From contig NC_030820.1 of NCBI RefSeq assembly GCF_001704415.2, positions 44,250,036-44,314,035 of the forward strand: DNA of 64,000 nt, read 5' to 3'. How positions within the stretch are numbered: the first letter of the stretch is position 1; each line of letters opens with the position of its first letter. The notes under the pieces were generated by a model. That model had not been told where the DNA came from. It ran no database searches and saw nothing but the letters and a program-made list of their open reading frames with translations. This document shows positions 43,946 to 56,571 of the stretch, piece by piece. The translations under genes were made by a program, and so were the position numbers. The DNA comes from Capra hircus (taxonomy: Eukaryota; Chordata; Mammalia; Artiodactyla; Bovidae).

Positions 43946-44439
43946 TAACCATTCTTTTCAGCTCCGAGGTCTCTCTTCCCCCGTTAGTCTCTCAGCCTCA
44001 CACTGCCTGTTACATCATTTTCACACCAAGGTTACAACAGTAAAATTCTCATTGGTTTGGGGCCTTTGACAGGAGCATTGAGTGGGAAATGTCATGTTTA
44101 GCCTAAAGGAAATGCTGGGTTTTAAGGGAGTACCTCTTTTCAAACTCTGGATTTTCGGTGTAGTTGGCTCTCCTATGGGGCTTCAGCTGGGAAGCAGGAG
44201 AGGGTGCAGCGGTCACCGCAGGTTAGAGGTAACTGTTGCGTTCTGCCCTCACTCCACAGCCTGGAGACCACGCTCAGTCAGGGTGCGTCCTGTGCCCTCA
44301 CGGGACCGCGACTGGGCTTCCGGTCAGAGGGGAGAGAAGGTGGGTGAGCTTGCCCCAAACACCGTGGGGGATGGACACACAGGAGGTCCACTTTCACTGA
44401 TGACCAAGAGGACAGCGGCAGTGACCGTCAACAGAGCCC
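43946..44439. other. Unique sequence
   Basis: No exon or repeat recognised. Confidence 0.5.
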
Positions 44440-44605
44440 TGACTTCTGCAAAGCGCAGTTCTAGGTTCTTAGTAATATATATAGACTTAGTGTTTCTTCC
44501 CAACAACCTTACATGACAAAGAGCCTCATCTCCATTTTACACTTGGAGAAACTGAGGAACAGAAAGACAGTGGAACTTGCTGAAGGTCACAGCTGGTAGT
44601 AAAAG
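44440..44605 (-). mobile_element. MIR SINE
   Basis: Antisense MIR order: CTTCTGCAAAGCGCAGTTCT, CCCAACAACCTTACATGAC, CCATTTTACACTTGGAGAAA, CTGAGGAACAGAAAGACAG, then GAAGGTCACAGCTGGTAG. Confidence 0.83.
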
Positions 44606-44631
44606 ATGAAAGAGCAAAAGGAAGACACTGT

Positions 44632-44662
44632 GTGCACACACACACGCACACACACATACACA
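44632..44662. repeat. (CA)n microsatellite
   Basis: About 14 CA units with a CGCA and a CATA interruption. Confidence 0.92.
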
Positions 44663-46139
44663 GAAGAGGATGTAAGGTTAAAATCTATACATGATATAGA
44701 AAAAGAAAACAGGATAAAATATTTTAAATATTGACTTTTACTAGAACTAGAGAATTTGGAAACATAACTAGGACAGGGTGACGATCCTGTCTTTAGTGAA
44801 AATTTTGACATTTTATTCATCATGAGTGTTTTTGCAATAATTTTGATTTTTTTTTACCCGCAATAAACTATTATTTACCTGGACTACTGAGTTGCTTGCC
44901 ACTTCTTTAAATTTTATGCTTGAAGCAATTATGTCCAGTCTAGCTAGACCAGGTGGGAAGATTTTAGACCTCAGAGTGTGAGCACAACCTTCTGATGTAG
45001 TGATTCGTGGACAGAGAGCAGAGTCACCCAACACGGGACAAGACTCCTGAGGGAGAAAGACCCAAATCCTAGAGCCAAGTGCTGGACAGGCCGGCAGTGA
45101 CCCTTAGACCTCTTAGACTCCTGTGTCAACTTCTGTAATTCTAGGAATGTGTTTCCTTTCTTACAGCTGTGAATAAAGGAAAAATGGCCTCTAATCAAAT
45201 CTGAAAATCTCTTTGGGAGCGGAAATAAAACAAAATATTGACTCAAGAGGAAAAATTTGAAAACACAGTTTTGTGAAATCAGTCTTAAACCATAATTCTC
45301 CTGGTTTTCCTTACAAGTTGCTTATTAATTCTTAATAAGAAGATTTGCATTTGATCAAAGTATGATGCTGTCACGTGATCCTTTAGCAAGTTGCAGCAAT
45401 GATGTCAGAGATCTCTGACCACAGATCACCATAACAAATATAGTGATAACTTAAATGTTTGAAGTGTTGTGAGGATTACAGAAACGTGACAGAGATACAG
45501 GTCGAGCAAAGGCTGTCGGGAAAATGGCCCCACAGGCTTACTGGAGGAGGGGTGCATCAGCAGTGCTTGGGGAGGCTGTGGGAGCCCCAAGAGAGGGTCT
45601 TGCTCGCCCTCCATGAGGACCCTGAATGCAGTAGATTCCAGAAAGTGGGAAGCTGTGCCCCAGTGGGCGGCATGTCCCCGCACTGCAGGGGGGCCTTGGT
45701 GGCCAAGCAGACTGGCTTGCTGGGTGAGCCCAGCCCAGCTGTGCCCCCTAGCCATGGCCCTGCCCCACACCCCACACCTTAGGGAGAGGGAAGCAGGGGT
45801 CTCCACACCCTCCCTGCCACAGAAAGCAATGGGAAGAACGCCAGAGGTGATGGTCTGGGGTCTCCCTGCAGAGAGGCACAGGAGAATGTGCCACGGCGAT
45901 GGGAATTGTCGGTGTGCTGTCTGGAGCTATGGCTTCCCGGTGTTGCAGTCATGGTCCTTCACTGCACGGCACTGCCGTAACTTACTCATCAGTAACAATG
46001 AAGCCTTAGGTAAAAGTACATCTGTAAAAGTACAAGTAAGTTTTTCAAGTTACTTAGTAATAATCCATTAACTGCTTATGATATATTATTTCGTAGCTTA
46101 ATTTTACTTACCACATTTTACACTTACTAGAGTGGACAA
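44663..46139. other. Unique sequence
   Basis: No exon recognised. Opposed frames at 45426-45806 (-) and 45459-45782 (+), and one at 45613-46071 (+), overlap each other and carry no domain. Confidence 0.5.
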
Positions 46140-46268
46140 GGTGCTAAGTCGCTTCAGTCATGTCTGACTCTTTGCGACCCCATTGACTGTAGCCCACCAG
46201 GCTCTTCTGCCCATGGGATTCTCCAGGCAGGAATACTGGAGTGGGTTGCCATGCCCTTCTCCAGGGAG
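46140..46268 (-). mobile_element. Bov-tA/Bov-A SINE fragment
   Basis: Reverse-oriented monomer: GTGCTAAGTCGCTTCAGTCA, CATTGACTGTAGCCCACCAG, CATGGGATTCTCCAGGCAGG, TTGCCATGCCCTTCTCCAGG. The tRNA-like head is absent. Confidence 0.88.
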
Positions 46269-46739
46269 AATAGAAGAAGGAAGCTTTAATTTACCAGAAT
46301 TTTTTTTTCTTTTAAAAATGAGAAGTTTTCATTTTCCAGGTGTACTAGTAAAATTTCACTTTCCCATTAATTTCTCAGTTTCACCCTCTGATGCACAAAA
46401 AAGTCCATCATTTTTATTTATCTTTTATTTGTAACTTTGTCTCAATATCCTGTCCTTAAACTCAAACCTGAGCTCCCGTAAATAAAAGGCTGGTGGGGAA
46501 GAGAGTTAATCTTCAAAGAGCTGTCACAGAAGTCATCGGGTGAGATAGAAGGATGTGTCTGTATGCACTCTGAGTCACACAGAAATTCAATGCTCTAATG
46601 AGAAACAGTCCAGTGAAGAGAGCAAGCTGTTGGAAGCGGGTGAATACACGTATTAAGCAATGTTCCAATGAGACAGAACACGAGGTCCCTCGCTGTACGA
46701 CAGAGCGCTTAGTGCATTTGAATTTCAGGTAGGAAGGAC
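46269..46739. other. Unique sequence
   Basis: No exon or repeat recognised. Confidence 0.5.
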
Positions 46740-46915
46740 TCTGCCAGAGAGGCTTTTTTTAAATTCAGTATGTCGTTTTAATTAAATTACAATTCTGAAT
46801 TAGACATAAATCACCCAGACCCATTCGGGTTTCATTTTCGGCACAAAGATCCTATCACCTTCAGCGTTTCATTCAGAGCTAATTAAATATGGATTTATGG
46901 CTGCCGGCGCCTTGA
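46740..46915. promoter_or_regulatory. AT-rich block with homeodomain-type sites, candidate regulatory element
   Basis: TTTAATTAAATTAC (46777-46790), GAATTAGACATAAATC (46797-46812) and GCTAATTAAATATGG (46879-46893) place several TAATTA/ATTA cores in 120 bases, directly followed by CpG-rich sequence (46900-46990). Inferred from motif density only. Confidence 0.28.
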
Positions 46916-49900
46916 CGCTGCGGAGGCTTCCCGGGTGTGCGGAGCCGCTGAGGGGGCAGATTCTGAGGGCGGGACCCAAATGTCAGCCTTGCAGCAGTGC
47001 TCTGCTTCTGAGAGCTGGGTGTGTTTTCTGGGTGTGTGACGAGCCTCCTCGCCCTCTCGGTGTGGTGTTTCCATCTCTGGAAACAGTGGAAATCCCTGTC
47101 TCCCCAGCTCTGTTTTACGCAGCGCCGCTCTGACTTCCAGAGCAGGCCTGGCGGCCCTCTGCAGGGAGTGTCAGCTCAGCCTGAGGGCACACGGCTTCCA
47201 GTCAGACCCCACTCCCAGCAGAGGTTTGCTGCTGAGGACTTTCCTTCCTGATGGTGGGCTAGTAAATCTATTTAGGAGTTTATGGTCCCTCACAAACCCA
47301 AACACCAGCTTCATCTCCTAGTGACCGTATTGTCCTGGCATGGCCTTGCTGCGTGTCTGTTAAACACTTTCAGATGGGAGAGCGGAAATAGACCAAGTGA
47401 AAGCAACTGAATTCTTTCCATATCAAAGAGAAGCCATTTGAAGAGATAGAAAAAAACGCCCTTCTGAAAGTGAGGATCCAGGGAAGCAAGAAGCAAAGTG
47501 CTGTTTTTAATCATGACTGGAAATTAAGTGCAGCAAACCATTCGTTGAGAAGGATGTTGGCGTGTGCCTCGAAGCAACACGGTGGTGCTGAGACACATGG
47601 AGAGATTTTGTGTAGAAACCGCACCTGGGCAGGCTCCCGGCATCCTCTGGCCCCTTAGCGCTGCGGAAGGATTGCAGGACGCCTGTAAGCAAAGCATGTT
47701 TGGAGTTTTGCTTTAATGACTAAGAACATAATTTTAAATGTTTTGATGAGAAAAGAGACTTGGTGGAGAATCCTTTGGAAAGGAGGGAAGTCACGATGTG
47801 AGGCACGTAATGTGGCCTGGAAAATTTTAGTGAGAACGGAGGTGACAGGGACGGGGGCCCAGATTCCCCCGGGAAGGCCTCCTGTGGACAGGACCCTGCT
47901 GTCGGTCAGTGGCATTTAGTGGTGAGTTGTCCTGGGCCCTGGTCACGTTTTGTCCCTTGGTTCTGAGATAGAGCATTTCTAAAATGCAGGTGTTAACTGT
48001 TTCACACACACACAGAGCCCCCCAATTTTTTGTTGCTTAGTAAAAGAAAAAAAGATTCCCTTTGAAACTTGATTCTACATTGAACCAGAAAAACATCTAC
48101 TAATACCTCCTAGGACCTCTTACTGCTTGAGCCCCAGGGTCCCCGTCCTGGGGCTAGGGGGCAGGAAGCCCTACCTCCGGCCTCACTGAGTGAGCTCTGC
48201 CAGAACGGGTCCAGGGTACAGGGAGCACCTACCTCCCAGGGGTAGGGGTGGGGGGCTGTCACGGCTGGTGCCTACCGCCAGGCCCTCACTGCACACCCGT
48301 GACTGGCCTCCGCCTTTCCACACGTGCAGGTGCCGCTCTGTAGGCTTCTGAGCTCTTCATCCTGTCCTGGGAGCTGCAGCAGTCACTCTGAGGGGCCGTG
48401 GCCTTGAGTCCCCATTGACACAGCAGCAAAGATGGAAACCCCGCCCGCATGGGCGGGCCAGCCAGCTGTCCCTGTCCAAACCTGAATCGCATTCGGCCCA
48501 CACCCACTTTTCAAGGTGGTATCCAGGGTGGGAAAGAAAGGTCAACTTTGCCTCTTGGGTTTTTTTTTGGGGGGGAGGGGGTGCTAGAGACAAGCACTTC
48601 CTCACGTTGGGGTCACTGCTAACAGAAAGCCTGTGCGTCTTTGTCTCTCAGTGTTGGAGACGGTGGTGTGCCTCCCTTCTCTGCCCACGTAGTGCTCTGA
48701 GCCAAATGCTTCCAAGAGGGGAAAGACATTGGCAGGCTTGGCAAAGGCCAGCATTTCCAGCCTGAGAGGCGAGTGTGGGCACTGGCAGCTGGGGCTCAGA
48801 CACTGCTAGACCCAATTCTGTCCAAGACGGGACAGCCCAGTACCTGTGGGAGCTGAAGCAGAACCTTCACTCTGCCTCCTGGCCCCACTGGGAGAGCTGG
48901 CTCAGCACCATCAGAAATCCTCTGTCTGTCCAGCCCCAGACTCCTCGGAGCTTTTTTGGCTGTTTGCAGCAGCAGGGTGAGTCATGCATTTCACGAGCGT
49001 TTTTTAAAAAGAGGGAACACCTACCCACTTGAAATGTGACTCTTGAATGAAAAGGGACTGTGTCAAAACACCAAGCAACTTCTCCCTCATGGGTTCCTTT
49101 CTTCCTGAGTGAGTCTCTTTTGAAGACTAGTTTTAAGTGTTTGAAGCCTGAAATCCAACCTTGTCAAGCAAGAAGCTAAACTCTCTTTGGGCTTGCCCGT
49201 GGGCAAGCAAACCACCTCCTCCCCTAATCTAAGGATCAGGTCCCAGGCCAAAGAAACACAACCTGCTTTGCAGATTTAGATAGAAATATGCTGAACCTGA
49301 GCTTTAAAAAAGAAAGAAAGAGAAGGAAAAACAAAAACAAAAAAGTGGCTGGGTCTGTACCCTGTGATGTGCTGGCTGCAAGGGGAAGGAACTGTCACTT
49401 TTAGCCCCAGACCCCGACGCCTGCAGCAGCGCTTGTCCATCAGAGCGTCCCCCTTTGGGTCTGAGTCTTCCCATAACCACCCACGGCTCCTAGAGCGCGT
49501 GGAGGGAGTCGTGTCACATGTGTTTTTCCCTCACAGAGAACCGTCCTCGGACCCCGAGTGCGTGTGTCCCCCTTGGGCTCTCCCGGGTGACCCTGAGTCA
49601 GATGCAAGAACCAGTTCGCTCTTGCATCTGCCGGAGGCTGAGAAGTTTCTCTCAAGAAGGAGGAGCAGAGTCCAGTCAGATATGGTCCGGGCTGTTTGGG
49701 CTTCGATGATTCAGCTCTGTTTTGTGGATTTCCCAAGATGCTTTCTGAAACTCTGTTGGAAATATCTGTGTGATCTTGTAACAAATTAAACAAAAGACAA
49801 ACCACCAAATGCCTGCCTGTTTGAATAGCATAACCACAAAGACTCTGATTCACCAGGCCCTGCTGTGGCAGGGAGGAGGCAGGGGAGACCATCGGTTAAA

Positions 49901-51012
49901 TTCTGACTTCCTCAAACCCCAGCTTGCCGCAGCCCTCCTGGGGGCTTGTTGGAAGCCAGAGGGAGGGTTGGTTACATTTTTAATAGCCATCAGGGCCACT
50001 CTACTACGGCTTCTTATTCAGCCGCCTCCTCAGCTGAATACCAGCTGTGTACCTGGACACATTGTCTGGCCAGCTTCAGTTTTCAACACATTGGGGGTTG
50101 GAGGGATGTGTGCTTGTGTTTTTTGTTTTTGTGTTTTTTTTAATTTTGCTTTAATTTTAGGAGCCAAACGGCATTTTATATACTTTTTCCTTAACAATTT
50201 AAAGATGATTCCCACATTCTGCCATGGCCTGCCTTGTTCCTGGCAGCACACACCCACGTTTCCTCGCTGGCTTACTCACAGAGATCAACAATATGTGCCG
50301 AGTCTGGTTTCCACCCGCCAGGCTTTCCCCAGCACACGTCCTGCAGATGGAATCTCCAGCACACCCACTCACTGGGCCCTCTGGGTGACAGAGACACCCG
50401 TGTTGGGTGTTTTCCTCGGGCTGCAGAGAAGGGACGCTCCATGCTCACTCTGATCTCCCAAAGAGCCATGACAACAAAGACACCCCAGTTTCCAAGATAC
50501 ACAGCCCTGCCTAACCCAGCAGTGTGGTTTATCCAGCCGTCACACCCAAGACAGATGTGCTCTTCACATACACGACTTCCTTTTCTGCACAGTTCCTTCT
50601 CCCCACTGGGGAGGTGATTCCCCAGTGTCTGGGAGATGTTCTGACCTGCAAGATGGCCGGTGAAACCTGTAATTCTGCAAAGGAACCACAATGACAACAT
50701 TCTTTGCTTGTTCTTCTGAATGTTGTTTTGTTTCTGCTCTTGATGTCACTATTCCTCTTCGGGAACAGGAATTTCAGCCTTTAGAGAATTCCCAAGTTAG
50801 AAGGCATGCACAATCTTGGAAAACTTCAGCGTACACACCAAGAGAGGTGGGGTGCCATGTGTTTTGCCAAAAACCATCTAGAATTTCCTGTTTTCCGAGT
50901 TGAGGGTGTAACTTTACCTTTTGGGGTCAAGTTTTCCATGTTCCTGGGAATCAGAAGCTTTCTATTTCTGACTTCTCTAAAGATTTATGAAAGTTATTTA
51001 ATGGGCTTCTTA
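46916..51012. other. Long unique block with minor low-complexity tracts
   Basis: No exon recognised across 4 kb. It contains a weak MIR-like phrase (47010-47110), a T8-G7-A-G5 tract (48561-48581), an A-rich tract (49303-49345) and a T-rich tract (50116-50155). Open frames up to 214 codons (49809-50453) overlap antisense frames and lack domains. Confidence 0.5.
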
Positions 51013-51024
51013 TTAAAAAAAAAA

Positions 51025-51234
51025 AAGTGGCTGTTTGTGGCTCAGACAGTAAAGAATTTGCCTGCAATGCAGGAGACCCAGGTTCGATCCCTGGGGCAGG
51101 AAGATCTCCTGGAGAAGGGAAAGGCAACCCACTCCAGTATGTCTGCCTGGAGAATCCCATGGACAGAGGAGCCTGGTGGGCTACAGTCCATGGGGTCTCA
51201 AAGAGTCAGACATGACTAAGCAATTAACACACTG
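51025..51234 (+). mobile_element. Bov-tA2 SINE with intact B box
   Basis: tRNA-like head with CAGACAGTAAAGAATTTGCC and a textbook pol III B box, GGTTCGATCC, at 51081-51090. The Bov-A body (AAAGGCAACCCACTCCAGTA, CATGGGGTCTCAAAGAGTCA) and a GACTAAGCAATTAACA tail follow. An A12 tract (51014-51025) directly precedes it. Confidence 0.93.
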
Positions 51235-51490
51235 TAACTTTATAAAAGCTATGCAGTCCTTATCCCCCCTTTTTAAAAAACTTGAATTACAGTTGATTTA
51301 CATACAATATTGTATGTTTTAGGTATATAACATAGTGTTTCACAACTTTTAAAGGTTATATTCCTTTTCTAGTTATTATCAAATCTTACTTATATTCCCT
51401 GTGCTGTACAATATATCTTTGTGGCTTATTTATTTTATGGATAGTAGTTTGTGTCTCTTATGCTCCTATCCGTTTCCCCCCCCCTTCCCT

Positions 51491-51716
51491 CATGCATGCA
51501 TGCCTGCTAAGTTGCTTCAGTCATGTCCGACTCTGCAACTCTGTGGACTATAGCCCGCCAGGCTCCTCTGTCCGTGGGATTCTCCGGGGAAGAACACTGG
51601 AGTGGGTTGCCATGCCCTCCTCCAGGGGATCTTCCCGGCCGAGGAATGAATCCACATCTCCCGCAGCTCCTACATCACAGGCAGGTTCTTTACTGCTGAG
51701 CCGCTGGGGAAGCCCC
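51491..51716 (-). mobile_element. Bov-tA SINE nested in L1
   Basis: Complete reverse-oriented element. A CATGCATGCATG tail at the left is followed by the Bov-A body and the tRNA-like head ending TACTGCTGAGCCGCTGGGGA. Confidence 0.93.
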
Positions 51717-52315
51717 CCTCCTGCCTCTCCCCACTGGTGACCACTGGCTTGTTCTCTGCACCTCTGAGTTTTTTTTCTTTTTTATTATGTTCACTAGTTT
51801 CTTTTATTTTTAAATTCCACATATTAGTGATATACAGTGTTTATCTTTCTGTCTGTCTTATTTCACTTAGCATAATATCTTCCAAGTTCATCCGTGTTGT
51901 TGCAAATGGCAGAATTTTCATTCCTTTTTATGGCTGAGTAGTATTCCATCATGTATATATACTACATATTCTTTATCCATTAGTTTGTTGATAGACATTT
52001 AAATTGCTTCTGCATTTTGGCTGCTTTATTAATAAATAATGCTGCTATGAACATTGGGGTGCATATATCTGTTTGAATTAATGTTTCCCTTTACTTTGGA
52101 TTTATACCCATGAGTGGAATTGCAGGATGGTATGGTAGGTCTATTTTTAATTTTTCAAGGAATCTCCATACTGTTCTTCAGAGTGGCTGCACCAGTATAC
52201 ATTCCCACCAACAGAGTAGGAGGGTTCCCTTTCCTCACACCCTCTCCAGCATTTGTTATTTGTAGACTTTTAATGATAGCCATTCTGGCAAGTGTGAAGT
52301 GATATCTCATTGTGT

Positions 52316-52596
52316 TTTCTAAATTGTATTTAATTACTTTTACCTGTGTTGGGTTTTGTTGCCGCAAGAGGGCTTTCCCTAGTTGTGGCGAGCAGGGGCT
52401 ACTCTTGTGGTGTGCAAGCTTCTCATTGTGGTGGCTTCTCTAGAGCATGGGCTCTAGGGTGCCCAGGTGTTAGTAGTCGTGGTGCACAGGCTTGGTTGCC
52501 CCAAGGCATGTGGAATCTTCCCAGACCAGGGATTGAACTCATGTCCCCTGCTTTGGCAAGTGGATTCTTAACTACTGGACCATCAGGGAAGTCTTC
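52316..52596 (-). mobile_element. CHR-type SINE nested in L1
   Basis: The reverse complement begins GACTTCCCTGATGGTCCAGT with a tRNA-like promoter region and continues through GGGAAGATTCCACATGCC into the CHR body, ending in an AT-rich tail. The family is tRNA-Glu-derived and shared by Cetacea, Hippopotamidae and Ruminantia. A short imperfect duplication (CATTGTG/CGTTGTG) flanks it. Confidence 0.85.
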
Positions 52597-52772
52597 GTTG
52601 TGGCTTTGGTTTGTGTTTCTCTAGTAACTAATGATGTTGAGCATCTTTTCATGTGCCTGTTGGCCACCTGTATGTCTTCTTTGCAATAATGTCTATTCCA
52701 ATCTTCTGCCCATTTAAAAATCAGGTTATTTTGTTGATACTGAGTTGTATGAGCTGTTTACATATATTAAGA

Positions 52773-54391
52773 AAATAACAGGAGCAGAAGAGATTAAGAA
52801 GAGGTGCTAGAATGCACAGAAGACTGTACAAAGAAGGTTTTAATGACCCAGATAACCAAGAAGTGTGGTCACTCACCTAGAGCCCAGACATCCTGGAGTG
52901 TGAAGTCAAGTGGGCTTTAGGAAGCATTACTAGGAACAAAGCTAGTGAAGGTGATGGAAATTCCACCTGAGCTATTTCACATCCTAAAAGATGATGCTCT
53001 TGAAGTGCTGCACTCAATATGCCAGCAAAGTTGGAAGACTCAGCAGTGGCCACAAGACTAGAAAACATCAGTTTTCATTCCAATCCCAAAGGAGGGAAAT
53101 GCCAAAGAATGTTCAAACTACCACACAATTGTGCTTATTTTACATGCTAGCAAGTAATGCTCAAAATCTTTCAAGCGAGGCTTCAATAGCATATGAACTG
53201 AGAATTTACAAATGTTCAAGCTTGATTTAGAAAAGGCAGAGATCAAATTACCAACACCCATTGAATCATAGAGAAAGCAAAGGAATTCCAGAAAAATATC
53301 TACTTCTGCTTCACTGACTATGCTAAAACCTTTGACTGTGTAGATCACAAAAAAAATTGTGGAAAATTCTTCAAGAGATGGGAATACCAGACCGCCTTAC
53401 CTGCCTCCTGAGAAATCTGTATGCAGGTCAAGAAGCAACAGTTATAACTGGACATGGAACAATAACTGGTTCAAAATTGGGAAAGGAGTACATCAAAGCT
53501 GTATATTGTCACTCTGCTTATTTAACTTATATGCAGAGTACATCATGCGAAATGCCGGACTGGATGAGTTACATGCTGGAATCAAGATTGCCAGTAGACA
53601 TATCAACAATCTCAGATATGCAGATGATACCATCCTAATGGCAGAAAGTGAAGAGGATAAAGAGCCTCTTGATGAAGGTTGAAGAGGAGAGTGGAAAGGC
53701 TGGCTTAAAACTCAGCATTCAAACAATTAAGATCATGGCATCCAGTCCCATTACTTCATGGCAAATAGATGGGGAAACAATGGAAACAGTGACAGACTTT
53801 ATTTTCTTGGGCACCAAAATCACTGCAGACAGTAACTGCAGCCATGGAATTAAAAGACTCTTGCTCCTTGGAAGAAAACCTGTGACAAGCCTAGACAGCG
53901 TATTAAGAAGCAGAGACCTGACTTTGCTGACAAAGGTCCATATAGTCAAAGCTATGGTTTTTCCAGTAGTCATGTATGGATGTGAAAGTTGGACCATAAA
54001 GAAGGCTGAGTGCTAAAGACTTGATGCTTTCAAATCATGATGCTGGAGAAGACTCTTGAGAGTCCCTTGGACTGCAAGGAGATCAAATCAGTCAATCCTA
54101 AAGGAAATTAGTCCTGAATATTCTTGGAAGGACTGATGCTGAAGCTGAAGCTCCAATACTTTGGCCACCTGATTCATAGAGCTAACTCATTGGAAGACCC
54201 TGATGCTGGGAAAGACTGAGGGCAGGAGGAGAATGGGACAACAGAGGGTGAGATGGTTGGATGGCATCATCAACTCAATGGACAGGAGTTTGAGCAAACT
54301 CCGGGAGATAGTGAAGGACAGGGAAGCCTGGTGTGCTGCAGTCCATGGAGTTGCAGAGTCTGACGTGACTAAGTGACTATACAACAACACA
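52773..54391 (+). mobile_element. BovB LINE, degraded copy
   Basis: About 1.6 kb from upstream of the polymerase palm (GAAGAGATTAAGAAGAGGTG) to the 3' tail. The YADD box survives at 53617-53628 and is followed by DTILMAESEEDK. Frames are broken near 53150, 53355, 53645 and 54016. It has CCATGGAATTAAAAG where the 3.5- and 6.8-kb copies have a 4-bp insertion. Confidence 0.94.
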
Positions 54392-56571
54392 GGCAAATGG
54401 GTATTATTGATCAGTATCTCTTCAGGATGCTGAACCTGGGCTCAGAGAGGTCAGACATGCCCCGGTGTGTAACCAAGGTCCCACCCTCTGGCTAGAAGAG
54501 GTAAGTGTCCTGTTGCCACTGGTCAGAGGGCAACACCCAGTTCCCTGGAAGATGTTCTCCTGGAGCTGGAGCTCTTTGAAGCAGCACTTGTGTGTTTGTA
54601 TCCATAATTGTGGTAAATTATGCCGGATTATGTGAAATAAAGAGGAATTCAGCTGAGATATGATGGGCCTGGCTGGGCCTTTGGGAAGGAGGCCCTGCAC
54701 CTCTTTGCTGAGTGGTACTGCCCATGAGGGCAGGACGCGATGGCCTTGGGGCCACTTCCCTCCCTGAATTCTTATGAAGTCACTGTTTCTGGCCTTACAG
54801 TGACAGATGGCAATTTCACAGTGATAATAGTAGTAAATTAATGATGATGGAGAAAGCAGAGGTCCCCACTGGAGTTGCTAAGGTGACCCAAATGTCCCAG
54901 AGCCAGTGTTGAATGACGTGGTTCCTTTTGCCCATTTTCATACATTCCTGTTACACTTGTTAGTAAATCCCTTTCCCAAAGTGGGTGTTGTTGTGTCCTG
55001 CACTGTTGTTGCTGCAGAGAAGAAAGCTCTGATCTGCAGCACGCAGGGAGCCCTCCCTGCAGGAGGGAACATGCCCCACGGCCTCTGCATCACAGAGGAA
55101 TCATGTGGCTGTTGAGCTGAGCCTCAGAGCCAGCAGCCAAGGAAGCTCCCTGCAAAGAGGCTTCCTGGCTGAGTCCACTGTCAGCAATGGGAAACAGCCC
55201 CCGAACGTTATTGCAAAATCCTATCTTAGTCTGCCTCCCCACTCTGGGAACCTTACATTTAACTCTGGAAAGCTCCAACCCTTTGATCTCCTCTCAGAGT
55301 GGGCGGGCTTAGCCTCCAAGCAGAAGCTCCCATTCCAGGGTGATGTTTTAAGTCAAGTATGCTAAGCATCCTCGCTGATAAGTGGGAAGCCATGGCTCAT
55401 CTCCTGAGGTTCCTGCGTCTACAGGAGGGTGGGATGAAGGGGCGACAAACACTGTTGGGGGCTTCCCCAGGGAGCTCGGAGAGGACTTGTGAAGCAGCAG
55501 GAGGTGCTGCCCTCTGGTGCAGCCAGCCTGCTCGCTGGTGGGCTTGAACCCTAACGAGCATCTCCCAGGCCCTGTGTGAGAGCCCATCAACAAGGAACAG
55601 CCTGCGGCAGCATGAACCCAGCTTTTACTGTGCTTTTCACGGTGCGGCCTCTTCACTGCTCACCTCTTTGCTGGGATGGCAGACCACCCTGTTCTCCTGG
55701 GCTTCGGGGGAGGGAGTTCTGTGCTAGAGTTGGCTGCCTGGGAATGGGGAGCAGGAGGCAGGGGCAGAGGTGACCTCCTCATATTGGGAGTGCCCTTGGC
55801 TGTAGCGCCCTGGCCGTGCCCTCGAAGGACGCCAGGCCGGTGCCACCCAAGGAGCCTCGCGGCGGCACACAGTGATATTCCAGGCCCAGCGGGTCTCCTC
55901 CAGGAGGTGTGGGAGGAGCGGTTCTGAGCCCCTGCTGGAACCTGCCCATAGGCAGCTCTTTGCTCCCCATGTGATGACGCAGTGAGTCACCCATCCAACT
56001 CCGAAAGGCTAACCCTGTTCTCCATGCGGATGTGACTCAGGTCAGGAGTCTGTGCCCCTCTGAGAAAAGTGTGCTTAGGGACACACGCCCTCCACAGTGG
56101 CCCTCACTGAGGAAGCCGTGGCGTCTCCAGGGTTGATAGCTCCAGCCCCTGCGCCTGTGCAGGGCTGCACCAGCCTCAGCCCTCCACACCCCAGGGCTTT
56201 GCCCTTTGGGCTAGTGATGATCCACGTCTCCAACTAGTCTAGGGACAACAGTGAACTGGAAAAAGGAGTCGTAATTGAATCCAGTTTTTACAACTGCGTT
56301 CTATTAACAAGGTTAAGAAAAGAATGATTCAGTGAGTCATCTGTCTGGGAAGTCTTTGTGTTCTTCACACTTGTTTCATGGTTCGGTTACATCCTATGGA
56401 GCCAGTGCCCGACCCGACTCGAAGTCCCGGCTCTATGTCAGGCAGCCTTCTGCTGTCCTTCTCCATCACTTCCAGAACCTGTGCCTAGGCTCTGTTAGCC
56501 TGAGGGCCTGCTGTGGGGCCAGAGAAAGGAGGGAGGAGAAAAGAAGAGAGGCAGAGAGGGAAGGAGAGTGT
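54392..56571. other. Unique sequence, possible MIR scrap at the left
   Basis: 54400-54500 weakly resembles antisense MIR (GGCTCAGAGAGGTCAGACATG). The rest shows no exon or repeat that I recognise. Frames up to 102 codons overlap on both strands. Confidence 0.45.

Larger units (their letters stand above)
51265..52769 (-). mobile_element. L1 LINE 3' region carrying two SINE insertions
   Basis: Antisense L1 running collinearly from the 3' UTR (TTGAATTACAGTTGATTTAC, CATAGTGTTTCACAAC) into ORF2 (GCTGAGTAGTATTCCATC, GAACATTGGGGTGCATATAT, TTCCCACCAACAGAGTAG, GTTGAGCATCTTTTCATGTG). It is interrupted by a Bov-tA at 51491-51716 and a CHR SINE at 52316-52596. It stops at 52769 against a BovB copy. Confidence 0.94.

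Noticed and set aside
48561..48581. T8-G7-A-G5 tract as a quadruplex
   Set aside because: Reaching four G tracts needs the upstream GGG across an 8-base T loop, which exceeds the usual loop limit.
51025..51234. A tRNA gene, because of the intact B box GGTTCGATCC
   Set aside because: The surrounding sequence is the Bov-tA2 SINE head fused to a Bov-A body, and no complete cloverleaf is present.
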